Below are positions 34,016 to 43,274 of a DNA stretch of 64,000 nt, piece by piece. Source of the stretch: Cupriavidus pauculus (GTDB lineage: Bacteria > Pseudomonadota > Gammaproteobacteria > Burkholderiales > Burkholderiaceae); NCBI RefSeq assembly GCF_008801835.1, contig NZ_VZOW01000004.1, positions 124,001 to 188,000 of the forward strand, given 5' to 3'. The notes below the pieces were generated by a model, which was given only the letters and a program-made list of their open reading frames with translations, was not told the DNA's origin and did no database searches. The position numbers and the translations under genes were made by a program. Each line of letters starts with the position of its first letter. Position 1 is the stretch's first letter.

Positions 34016-36375
34016 CCCAGCCCGGCAATGTAGTCGCGCCACGCGGACCACGAGCTGACTTCCTTGGCCTGTCCGATCAGGTCTTCCAGATCAACGCCAT
34101 GCCGCGCGGCGGTCAGCACCTGGCTTTGCAGCAGCTGGCTGTTCAGATATCCGAGGCGATTCTTCAACACCGCGGACAGATATGCAAACCGATTGCTGCC
34201 ATTGGTGCTGCGCATGGCGGCGGTCCTGAGCAAGGCGCGCATCGCGAGATCCGGGTCGGACTCGGCCCGCACGGCGTTTTCGTCCATCGCCATGACGATC
34301 TGGGCATGACCGTGGTTTTTTGCCAATCTGCGGAGCGTCTGTTCGCCATGCGGCGCCAACGAAAATCCTGCGTGCAGCGCATTCCATTGCTGGAATATGC
34401 GCTGGTCGGCCGAGGCGGGTGACAGCAGGTCGCGGATTGCGGCGGCCTCCACGATCAATGCAATCTGCAGCGTAATCAGAGCCGAAGTATCGAGCGTCGC
34501 CCGAGCTTGCGTGATCGCCGCCAAGGCCGCGGTGAGCGCGTCGTCCAACACGACGGGAATCGGCGCTTCAGTGTCGGCGTCCGCTTCGGGGCTGCGCACG
34601 TGCAACTGCGTACCTGCAAGATCCAACAATCGCTGACTTACTTCTCGATGCTCTGCTTCGACGCGAAGGCTTCGGGCCGGATGGTCCGATGGCATGGCAT
34701 CGATGGCCTGCTTGCTTTGCGTGAGCAGTTCGCGGTCATCGAGTTGAACCCCGATCCGTGCGCGAATGAAGAGAAAGGCCTCCGTCTCATGCAAATCTGG
34801 AGGACAAGCCGTGACGATGGCTCGCGCATCGGCATGCCGGCCAACGTTTTGATACGCGAAAGCCAGCGGCATGGCGTAGCCGTCCAGCGTGGCGTCATGG
34901 TGCAGGCGCTCGAGCCAGTCGCATACATGGCTGCCGAGACCGTGGCCGAAGATTGCGGGCAGTTCGGATTCCAGGATTTCGTCATAGAGCAATTGCGTGC
35001 ACTTGTTCTGATGTGTATCCGGAAGCTTCTTTATGGCGCTATCGAGCGCACGTACGAACTTCGAAAGGTCGCTGCGCCGGGAGGGAATCTTCACGGTGAA
35101 ATAACAGGGCCAGGGCATGTCTTCGACCGCGCACTGTCGTGCCTGCGACACCAGATGGCCAGCCAGCGCAGTTGGGGCAATCGGGCCGCCGCACTGTTGC
35201 AGCAGCGCGGCGGTTTCGAATGCGGGCCAGTCCTTGTAAGCCATTTTCGCGCGCGACAGCGAAACGGGCGGATCGCCTGCGCAGTAGAGCGAAGCTTGTG
35301 CGATGAACTTTCCCCGCAGTTCGCCCGGCACCATTGCCGCGAGCAAGCTTTCCAGGCGGGACGAAAGATCGATCTCGCTCGACCATGTGTCGGTTTCGCA
35401 TTCGGTCATGTCCAGGGTGTGCGCTTCGCGTATGGTTGGCAGGAAGCCAAACATTGCGTCGCCATCGAGCTCGGCGATCAAGGCGCGGATCTGGTCGTGG
35501 TTCTCAGCGTCCGCCGCCTGAGCCAGTGCGATCAGGCGGCTTTCGCGAGAGGGCAGCAGGGCTGGGGAATCGCATAGCGCCAATAAAGACCAATCGCCAA
35601 GCTCCAGCGCGCAGATGGCAATCGTGGCCCAAAGATCCGGATGTTGCGCACTTCGCGCGGCCAATGCCCGAACGGCTCCCGTGGCCAGTGCTTTGTCATC
35701 GACCTTCAGCGCAGCGCGGTACAGCGTCGCCAGGATCGGAAAGTGCTCAAGGTCTGCCTGGTCGAGATATGGCCGCAGGGTATCCGACGCATTGCTATGG
35801 ATCGCGCTTGCCATTGCCATCTGCAATGCCATCTGCGACTGCGGCGCGTGCTGGCAGACAAAGGCATGGAGCGCGGAATGCATCTCGGACGCGCGCGGAT
35901 GATCGCTGAACGGAAACCGGAGCCATTGTGGCGCGATCGCGAACGCGCACTCGCAAAACGATGCGTCCTGTTTGGCAAGCCAAAGAGTCAAGGTGCCCAG
36001 ATCGTCCACATGCCGGCCGTGTCCGAGCGCAAGCGCCTGCATCAGGAGTCCGACGGGGGTGGTTTCTGTCTCATACGCACCTAGCACCGCCAGCGAATAG
36101 CCCTCCTCCGGCGAATACAGGCACAACGCCAGCTTTTCCCGCACGCGGCGCGTCGGCGCGGCAATCTGCCGGTAGAAATCGGCGGCTTCGCTGTAGCGGC
36201 ATTGCTGGAACAATGCGTCGGCTCGGCGTTCCGGATCGGAACAATCTGACAAATCGGACAGCTCGACGGAATCCCCGCGCAAAAGCGTGTGCATGGCAGC
36301 GAATGGTAGTGACAAACGGCGCACTTTATGGGAGGCGCGAGCTGCCAAGCCATCCGCGAAGCCGGTACTTGCCAT
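34012..36375 (-). CDS. Large uncharacterised alpha-helical-repeat (TPR-like) protein
   Basis: 787 residues from the first ATG; ATG 36294 (MHTLLRGDSVEL) would remove 27 basic residues and is plausible. No signal peptide or membrane helix. Composition and periodicity suggest an all-helical solenoid: many A-x-x-A and L-x-x-L pairs and TPR-like stretches (ADALFQQCRYSEAADFYRQI near residue 53-72; MPLAFAYQNVGRHADARAIV near 495-515). It has no recognised catalytic motif. It stands alone, convergent with the TauE gene. I do not recognise the family; function unknown. Confidence 0.75.
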   Translation of the reverse strand: MASTGFADGLAARASHKVRRLSLPFAAMHTLLRGDSVELSDLSDCSDPERRADALFQQCRYSEAADFYRQIAAPTRRVREKLALCLYSPEEGYSLAVLGAYETETTPVGLLMQALALGHGRHVDDLGTLTLWLAKQDASFCECAFAIAPQWLRFPFSDHPRASEMHSALHAFVCQHAPQSQMALQMAMASAIHSNASDTLRPYLDQADLEHFPILATLYRAALKVDDKALATGAVRALAARSAQHPDLWATIAICALELGDWSLLALCDSPALLPSRESRLIALAQAADAENHDQIRALIAELDGDAMFGFLPTIREAHTLDMTECETDTWSSEIDLSSRLESLLAAMVPGELRGKFIAQASLYCAGDPPVSLSRAKMAYKDWPAFETAALLQQCGGPIAPTALAGHLVSQARQCAVEDMPWPCYFTVKIPSRRSDLSKFVRALDSAIKKLPDTHQNKCTQLLYDEILESELPAIFGHGLGSHVCDWLERLHHDATLDGYAMPLAFAYQNVGRHADARAIVTACPPDLHETEAFLFIRARIGVQLDDRELLTQSKQAIDAMPSDHPARSLRVEAEHREVSQRLLDLAGTQLHVRSPEADADTEAPIPVVLDDALTAALAAITQARATLDTSALITLQIALIVEAAAIRDLLSPASADQRIFQQWNALHAGFSLAPHGEQTLRRLAKNHGHAQIVMAMDENAVRAESDPDLAMRALLRTAAMRSTNGSNRFAYLSAVLKNRLGYLNSQLLQSQVLTAARHGVDLEDLIGQAKEVSSWSAWRDYIAGLG

Positions 36376-36538
36376 CGATCAACTGCGATTGGCACGGTTG
36401 TGAGCACCTGTGTCGCGTGACGCATCGTTCGCCTCGGAAAAATCCGTCCGATTCAGCTGAATGTCAGGGTTTATACTGACGCTGCCGCCGCCGGCATTTC
36501 CAGCCGTCCATGCCCCCTGGAACCCTTCAATCCCCACC

Positions 36539-36676
36539 ATGAACACGCGTTTCTACTGCTTCTGCGCCGCCACATGGGCGGCCGCAGCCATTTTGATTCT
36601 CGGCAACGGCGCGATGTCCACGGACGTGTTGAGCGCCGTCGTGGCGCTGGCCGGTTTCGATCTGCTGCGGCCTTGA
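36539..36676 (+). CDS. Very small putative membrane protein
   Basis: 45 residues from ATG 36539, with one hydrophobic segment (residues 7-24, FCAATWAAAAILILGNGA) and a second weaker one. No good Shine-Dalgarno. It may be real because the hydrophobic pattern is preserved for its whole length, but it is too short to be sure. Confidence 0.35.
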   Translation: MNTRFYCFCAATWAAAAILILGNGAMSTDVLSAVVALAGFDLLRP

Positions 36677-36900
36677 GTGACGCCTACGTTGCGTGTGACC
36701 TGGACGCAACGAATTCGGCGCCCGGTGCCTCCGATGTTTTCTCGCTGATGCACCGCTTTGCAGCTTTGCACGATTTCACGCGCCGGCGCGCGATCAGATA
36801 TGGCGGTTTCCGAAACTGAGGGCTACGCTTATTGTTGACTCGCGCACTTTTCGATCTGCGGTACGTGTGCGGGATTTTCAATCTTCCTCAGGAGGCTTCG

Positions 36901-37215
36901 ATGAAGTCGATCACCTTGGCATTGGCCGTTGCGGTTTTACTTCCTGGACTGGCATACGCAGCAGGGCCTGCCAATCCTGCCGACCGCTACGACTACAACA
37001 TGCGCGCCACCAACAAGGACGGCTATGTCCCCGATCCGGCGCGCGTCAGCAACAAGGACGGCTATGTACCGGACGCCGCGCGTTCCGGCGACAAGTTCGA
37101 CCCTTATACGCAGGGCGCAAACCAGAGCACCTCGTCCGCGCTGACCGATTCGAAGAGCACGCACAAGAAGGCCAGCAAGTCGCACAAGAAAGCACCGACC
37201 GCCGCCACGCAATGA
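36901..37215 (+). CDS. Small secreted protein with NKDGYVPD repeats and a Lys-rich tail
   Basis: 104 residues from ATG 36901, with AGGAGG eight bases upstream. Signal peptide ends at AYAAG (about residue 20). The mature part has two tandem copies of NKDGYVPDxAR (residues about 38-60) and ends in a Ser/Lys-rich tail with THKKASKSHKKAPT. A bidirectional terminator follows. No known family recognised; the repeat and basic tail hint at an extracellular binding or envelope-stress function. Confidence 0.7.
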   Translation: MKSITLALAVAVLLPGLAYAAGPANPADRYDYNMRATNKDGYVPDPARVSNKDGYVPDAARSGDKFDPYTQGANQSTSSALTDSKSTHKKASKSHKKAPTAATQ

Positions 37216-37249
37216 CGCGCTGATGGCTGGCAGGTGTCGCCAAAAAAAT

Positions 37250-37281
37250 GGCCCCGGAAAAAAACCGGGGCCTTTCATTTT
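37250..37281. terminator. Bidirectional intrinsic terminator
   Basis: GGCCCCGG (37250-37257) and CCGGGGCC (37265-37272) enclose a seven-A loop. A T-rich tail (TTTCATTTT) follows on the plus strand and an A-run precedes it (37242-37248), so it works both ways, ending the small secreted protein gene and the amidohydrolase gene. Confidence 0.9.
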
Positions 37282-37300
37282 GTGCGTGCGAACTAACGGA

Positions 37301-38983
37301 TCAACGCTGCGCCGTCTGGTCGGCCTTGGTGAAGACACGCTCGCCGGCCACCCAGGTTTGCAGCACCTGGGTTTTCCAGATGTCGGCGGCCGGGATCTTG
37401 AACAGGTCGCGATCGACCAGGATGAAGTCGGCCCACTTGCCCGGCTCCAGCGACCCCAGCGTCTTTTCCTGATGCTCGGCGTAGGCGGCGTCCAGCGTGA
37501 AGGCGCGGAACGCCTGCGGTAGCGTCATCGCTTCCTCGGGGTGCCAGCCGTGGATCGGGCGGCCCTCATGGTCGGTGCGCGTGACGGCAGCGTGCAGACC
37601 ATAGAACGGATTGGCCGATTCGACCGGGAAATCGGACCCGCCCGCAATCACCGTGCCCTGTTTGAGGAAGGTCTGCCAGGCGTACGCGCCCTTGATGCGC
37701 TCGTGACCGATGCGGTCCTCGGCCATGTTCATGTCGCTGGTGGCGTGCGTCGGCTGCATCGATGCGATCAGGTCCAGCTTCTTGAAGCGCGGAATATCCG
37801 GCAGCGACACCACCTGCGCGTGCTCGACGCGATTGCGCAGCTCGCGGCCGCCCACTTCCTTGTAGGCCGCTTCCATGGCGTCCAGCACCTGATGATTGGT
37901 CTTGTCGCCGATCGCATGGATGTTGACCTGATAGCCGGCCTTGATCGCGGTCTTGACGCTCGCCTGCATCGCCGCGTCGCTCATGAACAGCAGGCCGCTG
38001 TGCACGTGATCGTCGGAATACGGCGCCATCAGCGCGGCGCCGCGGCTGCCAAGTGCGCCGTCGCCGTACAGTTTCACGGCGCGCACGTAGTAGCGGTCGT
38101 TGCCGTAGCCAATCACGGGACCCTTGGCGGACAACGCCTTGAAGTCGTCGCCGGTGTCGCGGATCATCGCGTAGATGCGCGTGGTCAGCTTGCCCTGGTC
38201 AGCGAACTCGCGATAGATGCGATCGTCGGCGACCGTGATGCCGGCGTCGCCGACGGCCGTCAGGCCTAGTGCATTCATGTGCGCGACGGCAGCCGAGAGC
38301 GCGGCGCGGCGGTCGTCGTCGGAGTAGGGCGGAATCACGTCGTTGACCAGCGCCATCGCCTTGTCGACCAGCACGCCGGTGGGATTGCCTTCGGCGTCGC
38401 GCTCGATGCGTCCGCCTGCCGGATCCTTGGTGTCGCGCGTGATGCCGGCCGCCTGCAACGCCTTGGTGTTCAGCCATGCGGCGTGGCCGTCCACGCGCAC
38501 CAGCCGTGCGGGTCGGTCCGACACTGCTGCATCGAGTTCGGCGGCAGTCGGAAAGCGGCCCAGCTTCCAGTTCACCTGATTCCAGCCATAGCCGAGTAGC
38601 CACTGACGCTGCGGATTGCGCTCGCCATACGCGCGGATCATGCCCTGCGCTTCCTGCAGCGTGCGGGTGCCTGACAGCGAGATCTCGGTGGTCTTGAAGC
38701 CCAGTCGGAACACGTGGCCGTGGGCGTCGATCAGCCCCGGCAGCAGCGTCTTGCCCTGGCCGTCGATGCGTTGCGCATCGGGATACCGGGCGCGCAGCGC
38801 GGCGGCGTCGCCGGTGGCCACGACCTTGCCCTGATCAAATACCAGACCGCTGAAGCCGACGATCTTGTCGTTTTGCAGCGTATAGCCTTGCACCGATTCG
38901 ACCAGCGTGGGCGCGGCGTGCGCGTGGATCATCGTCAGGCTGGCGGCCATGGCCAGCAGGCTCGTACGGATGACTGTCTTCAA
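37301..38983 (-). CDS. Exported amidohydrolase (YtcJ-like metal-dependent hydrolase)
   Basis: 560 residues from a TTG start at 38983, chosen because AAGGAG lies five bases upstream and a clean signal peptide (KTVIRTSLLAMAASL to HAHAAPT) follows at once. An N-terminal extension to 39094 would be basic and lacks a ribosome site. Amidohydrolase features: LLPGLIDAHGHVFRLG (metal HxH), a catalytic region with HAIGDKTNH, RVEHAQVV and GSDFPVESANPF, and a C-terminal LEPGKWADFILVDRDLF. Export to the periplasm suggests a nutrient role. It is 97 bases after lysP and may be co-transcribed. Confidence 0.88.
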   Translation of the reverse strand: MKTVIRTSLLAMAASLTMIHAHAAPTLVESVQGYTLQNDKIVGFSGLVFDQGKVVATGDAAALRARYPDAQRIDGQGKTLLPGLIDAHGHVFRLGFKTTEISLSGTRTLQEAQGMIRAYGERNPQRQWLLGYGWNQVNWKLGRFPTAAELDAAVSDRPARLVRVDGHAAWLNTKALQAAGITRDTKDPAGGRIERDAEGNPTGVLVDKAMALVNDVIPPYSDDDRRAALSAAVAHMNALGLTAVGDAGITVADDRIYREFADQGKLTTRIYAMIRDTGDDFKALSAKGPVIGYGNDRYYVRAVKLYGDGALGSRGAALMAPYSDDHVHSGLLFMSDAAMQASVKTAIKAGYQVNIHAIGDKTNHQVLDAMEAAYKEVGGRELRNRVEHAQVVSLPDIPRFKKLDLIASMQPTHATSDMNMAEDRIGHERIKGAYAWQTFLKQGTVIAGGSDFPVESANPFYGLHAAVTRTDHEGRPIHGWHPEEAMTLPQAFRAFTLDAAYAEHQEKTLGSLEPGKWADFILVDRDLFKIPAADIWKTQVLQTWVAGERVFTKADQTAQR

Positions 38984-39080
38984 GGTGACTCCTTGTTGTG
39001 CTGTGTGGATATTGTTGTTGTGTTGTCGACGGCGCGCGGGGAACGCGCCGTTATTCCAGTGCAGGCGGCGGGGGGCGAAA

Positions 39081-40610
39081 CTACTCGCCGGCACTCGGCA
39101 CCATGCCGCGCGATGGTGTGTCCTCGTCGGCGATGGGCAGCGGGGGAAACTTCATGTCGGCGTAGCGCACGAAATGCGTCTTGCGCACGATGCGATATCC
39201 GAGCCAGATCATCAGGAAAATCGGAATGCCGATGTACGTGGCGGCCACCGCCACCCAATCGATGTTGCCGTCGGTGAACGCCTGGTAGTTCTGTCCCAGC
39301 GTGACGATCATGCACAGCGCAAACGCGAAGATCGGCCCGTACGGGAAGAACGGCGAGCGATAGGGCAGACGGTCTGGATCCAGGCCCTGCGCGACGAAAC
39401 CGCGGCGGAAGCGATAGTGGCTGATGGCGATGCCCAGCCAGGCGATGAAACCGGTCATGCCCGACAGATTGAGCAGCCACAGATAAACCGACTTGCTTTC
39501 GAACAGCGACGTCAGGAAACACAGCGCGCCGACCGCCGTGGTGGCCAGCAGCGCCACCAGCGGCACGCCGTTGCGCGTGAGCCGCGCGAAGATGCGCGGT
39601 GCGCGGCCTTCGGTGGCCAGGTTGTAGAGCATCCGCGTGGACGCATACATGCCGGAATTGCCCGCCGAGAGCACCGCCGTCAGGATCACCGCGTTCATTA
39701 CGCCCGCGGCGAATGCGAGACCTGCATGACGGAACACCAGCGTGAACGGGCTGACGCCGACGGTTTCCACATCGCTCTTGAGCAGGCTCGGATCGTTGTA
39801 GGGAATCAGGATGCCGATGATCAGGATCGCCAGCACGTAGAACAACAGGATGCGCCAGAACACCTGGCGCACCGCGCGTGGAATGGTCCTGGCCGGATCG
39901 GCCGATTCGCCGGCGGCCACGCCGATCAGTTCGGTGCCCTGGAACGAAAAGCCGGCGATCATCGCCACGCCGATCATTGCCGGAAGCCCGCCAACGAATG
40001 GCGCGTCGCCCATGGTGAGGTTGGCCAGCCCGTTTGCATGCGAAAAATCGCCGCGCATGATGCCGCAGATCATCAGCGTGCCGATGATGATGAACGCAAC
40101 GACCGTGATCACCTTGATCAGCGCGCACCAGTATTCGGCTTCGCCGAAGCCGCGCACCGAGATCGCGTTGAGCGCAAACATGATGGCAAGGAATGCGGCG
40201 CTCCACAGCACGCCTGGCGTGTCCGGGAACCAGTACTGCATGACGAGCTGCGCGGCGGCCAGTTCCACCGCGATGGTCACGGCCCAGTTGTACCAGTAGT
40301 TCCAGCCCAGCGCGAAGCCGAAGCCTTCGTCGACATACAGCGCGCCGTAGGTGGCAAACGATCCTGACACCGGCATGTATGCGGCCAGTTCGCCAAGGCT
40401 GGTCATCAGGAAGTAGACCATCGCGCCGATCAGGACGTACGCCGCGAGCGCGCCGCCTGGCCCGGCTTGTGCGATCGTCGCGCCGGAGGCCACGAACAGG
40501 CCGGTGCCGATCGATCCGCCGATGGCGATCATGGTGAGATGGCGTGCGCGCAGGGTGCGACGCAGCCCGGGCGCTTGCGCGCCTTCTTTTGTATTCGATT
40601 GACTAGACAT
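39081..40610 (-). CDS. lysP: Lysine-specific permease LysP (APC superfamily)
   Basis: 509 residues from ATG 40610. It follows E. coli LysP closely: RHLTMIAIGGSIGTGLFVASGA, LGELAAYMPVSGSFATYG and EGFGFALGWNYWYNWAVTIAVE are almost word for word, and the C-terminus has the expected twelve helices. It takes up L-lysine with a proton. The alternative start at 40679 adds 23 residues not found in LysP. In E. coli LysP also serves as a co-sensor for CadC; no cadC-like gene is near here. Confidence 0.93.
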   Translation of the reverse strand: MSSQSNTKEGAQAPGLRRTLRARHLTMIAIGGSIGTGLFVASGATIAQAGPGGALAAYVLIGAMVYFLMTSLGELAAYMPVSGSFATYGALYVDEGFGFALGWNYWYNWAVTIAVELAAAQLVMQYWFPDTPGVLWSAAFLAIMFALNAISVRGFGEAEYWCALIKVITVVAFIIIGTLMICGIMRGDFSHANGLANLTMGDAPFVGGLPAMIGVAMIAGFSFQGTELIGVAAGESADPARTIPRAVRQVFWRILLFYVLAILIIGILIPYNDPSLLKSDVETVGVSPFTLVFRHAGLAFAAGVMNAVILTAVLSAGNSGMYASTRMLYNLATEGRAPRIFARLTRNGVPLVALLATTAVGALCFLTSLFESKSVYLWLLNLSGMTGFIAWLGIAISHYRFRRGFVAQGLDPDRLPYRSPFFPYGPIFAFALCMIVTLGQNYQAFTDGNIDWVAVAATYIGIPIFLMIWLGYRIVRKTHFVRYADMKFPPLPIADEDTPSRGMVPSAGE

Positions 40611-40769
40611 AGGGAGACATTCGTCCGTGGCGCGGATCGGATCGTTGAACGCGCCATCGCACGGTGTTCGCCGGCCCATGGCTTGTCGCTTTTCCGGCCG
40701 GTATGGTGGGCGGCATCATAAGAGAAAACCCAGCCTCGGGAAAGGCGGGAAATGCCGGAGAAGACGGGG

Positions 40770-41819
40770 TCAGCGCAAACTTGTCCCGATGCGCGTGGTC
40801 AACTGACCAGCCCATTTCTGCAACTGCGTGTCGCTCATCGCCAGCGCGGTGCTACGCCACAGGATGCGATAGACGCGGCGGCGGTCCACCTTGCTCACGC
40901 GCGCGGGATCGAGCCAGGCGTCGTTTTCCACCAGTAGCGCGAGCGTTTCCAGACCGATCAGAATCGGCCACAGGCAGGCCAGCCGCAACCGCAGCGCGGT
41001 GCGCGGCAATGCCAGCGTGTAGGCCAGCGCGTCGTCGAATTGATCGAGCGCGACGCGCACGAGTTCGCACAACATGGGCCGCGCGCGCAGCGAATTCGCC
41101 GGATCGCGCAGCAACTGCGGCGTCAGTGCATGACGGTCCAGCACTTCGAGCGGCAGATAGCAGCGGCCGATGCGCAGGTCCTTGCCGCAATCGCGCAACA
41201 CGTTGACCAGCTGCAGCGCCTTGCCGAAACGCACGCCACGACGCAGCATCGTGTCGAGCGGCGCCTTAAATGCGCCCGGCACATGCGCGTCGGTCATGGT
41301 GGTCCAGAATTCGCCGACGCAACCGGCCACCAGGTAGGTGTAGCGATCGAGATCGGCCATCGTCGCCAGCGCCGCCATGTCGCCCGACTGTTCGTCGGGA
41401 AAGGTCTGCAGATCGAACTCCATGCCTTCGGTCAGCGTCGTGACCACGCCCACCACAGCCGTGCGATCGGCGGCCGATAGCTGCGTCAGCAGTTGCAGCG
41501 CGGGCTCGATCGATTCCAGCAGCACCCTTTCATCGGAAACCGTTTGCTGGCTGGCCACCTGCGAGGCCAGGCGCTGCGCGAGCGCGTGACCATCGTCCTC
41601 GCCATGGATCGAACGACGCAGCGCCAGCAGCAGGTCCAGCCGTTGCGCGGGCGGAATCAGCGCGGTGTCGGCGATGGTGTCCGCCGCGCGCGCCAGCAGA
41701 TAGGCCAGCCCCACCGGATCGCGCATGCCCACGGGCAGCACGCGCAGCGTCAGGTAGAACGAACGGGAAACTCCCTTGAGCAAGGGGCCGAGCAGGAAAG
41801 CCCGGTTTGCAGTCGGCAT
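40770..41819 (-). CDS. Squalene/phytoene synthase family protein (squalene-synthase-like)
   Basis: 349 residues from ATG 41819. Both aspartate-rich motifs of the trans-prenyl head-to-head synthases are present: DTIAD (residues 47-51) and RDCGKDL near residue 205 followed by GRCYLP. Length and the SRSFYLTLRVLP start resemble eukaryote-type squalene synthase more than the shorter HpnC/HpnD of hopanoid clusters. Reaction inferred: condensation of two farnesyl diphosphates. It is alone, without hpn genes nearby. Confidence 0.8.
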   Translation of the reverse strand: MPTANRAFLLGPLLKGVSRSFYLTLRVLPVGMRDPVGLAYLLARAADTIADTALIPPAQRLDLLLALRRSIHGEDDGHALAQRLASQVASQQTVSDERVLLESIEPALQLLTQLSAADRTAVVGVVTTLTEGMEFDLQTFPDEQSGDMAALATMADLDRYTYLVAGCVGEFWTTMTDAHVPGAFKAPLDTMLRRGVRFGKALQLVNVLRDCGKDLRIGRCYLPLEVLDRHALTPQLLRDPANSLRARPMLCELVRVALDQFDDALAYTLALPRTALRLRLACLWPILIGLETLALLVENDAWLDPARVSKVDRRRVYRILWRSTALAMSDTQLQKWAGQLTTRIGTSLR

Positions 41820-41926
41820 GGCACGGTGAAGGCGTCGATGAACGGCGCATTGTAGCCGCACGCGCACATGGGACGATCTCCACCGGCTGAGCGCGGCGCC
41901 CTGCCGTGCGGCGCCGCAGCCTCGAT

Positions 41927-42634
41927 TCAGCCGTTGCCGTAGTCCAGCTTCGGATACCACTGGCCGCCGCGACCTTCCGGCGTGGTGTCGAGCAACGTCC
42001 ACAGCGGATCGGGATCCGGCGCGCCGCGCGGATCCTGGCCGGGGTCCGCCATGCTGCCGCTCATTTCCATGCTGTAGAAATGATGGATCTTGCCGTCGCG
42101 GCGCGTGAACACCGTGTAGCCGGGCATATCGGCATCTTCCGCGCTGACGTAGTCGCGCGTGAAATCGCCGTCCGTATCGGCATACACCTTCAACTGCTTC
42201 CATCCGCGCGCGGCCTTGGCGCTGCTGAGGCGGTCGATCGGCGAACGCGCCACCATGGCCAGCGCCACCCGCTGTTCGATGTCCGGCACCTTGCCTTCCC
42301 ACGTGGCCATCAGCGATGTGCACATCGGGCAGGGCTTTTCGCGTTGCGGGCCGAACATGTAGTTGTAGACAATCAGCGTATGCTTGTCGCCAAACATCTC
42401 CGCCAGCGTGACGGGGCCGTTTTCGCCGATGAAACGATATGTTTTCTTCACTTCGCCGCCGGGCGGCAACTGGCGGCGCAATTCGGCCACGCGCTCGATA
42501 TGGCGCCGCAGCTCGATTTCTTCGGCCAGCAGCGCATTGCGGGCGTGGCGATACGCGTCGCTTTCGTTAGGAAAATGGGCGCGATTGCGCTCGGCAAGTG
42601 CCTTTGCCGGCGTGAGTGTGGACGACTGGGGCAT
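41927..42634 (-). CDS. DUF899 family thioredoxin-fold protein
   Basis: 235 residues from ATG 42634, preceded by GGGAGG about eight bases upstream; an upstream start at 42763 is unsupported. DUF899 hallmarks: LAERNRAHFPNESDAYR-like N-terminus and the core YMFGPQREKPCPMCTSLM with a thioredoxin-like CPMC, plus GYTVFTRRDGKIHHFYS. Probably a cytoplasmic thiol-redox or dithiol protein of unknown substrate. Transcribed in the same direction as the squalene-synthase gene, 107 bases upstream of it. Confidence 0.85.
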   Translation of the reverse strand: MPQSSTLTPAKALAERNRAHFPNESDAYRHARNALLAEEIELRRHIERVAELRRQLPPGGEVKKTYRFIGENGPVTLAEMFGDKHTLIVYNYMFGPQREKPCPMCTSLMATWEGKVPDIEQRVALAMVARSPIDRLSSAKAARGWKQLKVYADTDGDFTRDYVSAEDADMPGYTVFTRRDGKIHHFYSMEMSGSMADPGQDPRGAPDPDPLWTLLDTTPEGRGGQWYPKLDYGNG

Positions 42635-42841
42635 CGTCTTGGCCTCCCGAATCAGGGTTTCGTGGCGTGCGCGCCACGTTGGGGATTTCCCGCACCCGCC
42701 CGCAAAGCCCGGCGTGGCGCGGCCGTCTGACCAGCATAGGAAAAGAAGTGTCCACATACGCAATGCCAGGCCCGCAGGTCATTCCCATGTCATGTCCGCT
42801 TATGCATAATTTCGGACATCTGGGCTTCAAGGAATGACCTG

Positions 42842-43075
42842 ATGCGCGTGACGATTCGAACCACGACGATTCCCGGATCCCCTGACCGGGCCCCACTGCA
42901 TCGTGCGGCGGTCTACCTCAATACCGAGGAAGATGCTTCGCCGCTGATGGTTAGTGCATGGAGTCAGCGTGAACCCGAGGCCTTCCTCATCGCCCAACGC
43001 TGGGCGCGCAACCACGACTACATGGTTTCCAATCCCCGCGACGGCACGTACTACGGCGGACGCACCGCGCGCTGA
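42842..43075 (+). CDS. Small hypothetical protein
   Basis: 77 residues from ATG 42842, weak AAGGAA upstream. Soluble, with a compact alternation of charged and aromatic residues and a C-terminal NPRDGTYYGGRTAR. It has codon use like its neighbours and no competing frame. No family recognised. Confidence 0.45.
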   Translation: MRVTIRTTTIPGSPDRAPLHRAAVYLNTEEDASPLMVSAWSQREPEAFLIAQRWARNHDYMVSNPRDGTYYGGRTAR

Positions 43076-43274
43076 GCCGGGCAAAGCCGCGCTCAGCCGC
43101 AGTCACGACCATGCGCGTCATGATTCCTGACGCGCCGGTACGCGCCACAATTTGCGCCTGTCCGAGGCTGACGGAGACGCCTGCGCGGTGATCGACCGCT
43201 TTTATTGCTGCGATGTGAATGACGCGCGCCCGGCCGCGTAGAATGGCCGCGAGCCCCCTCCACGTCGCATATTG

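Noticed and set aside
38984..39094. N-terminal extension of the amidohydrolase
   Set aside because: No ribosome site and no family match; TTG 38983 has AAGGAG and starts a signal peptide.
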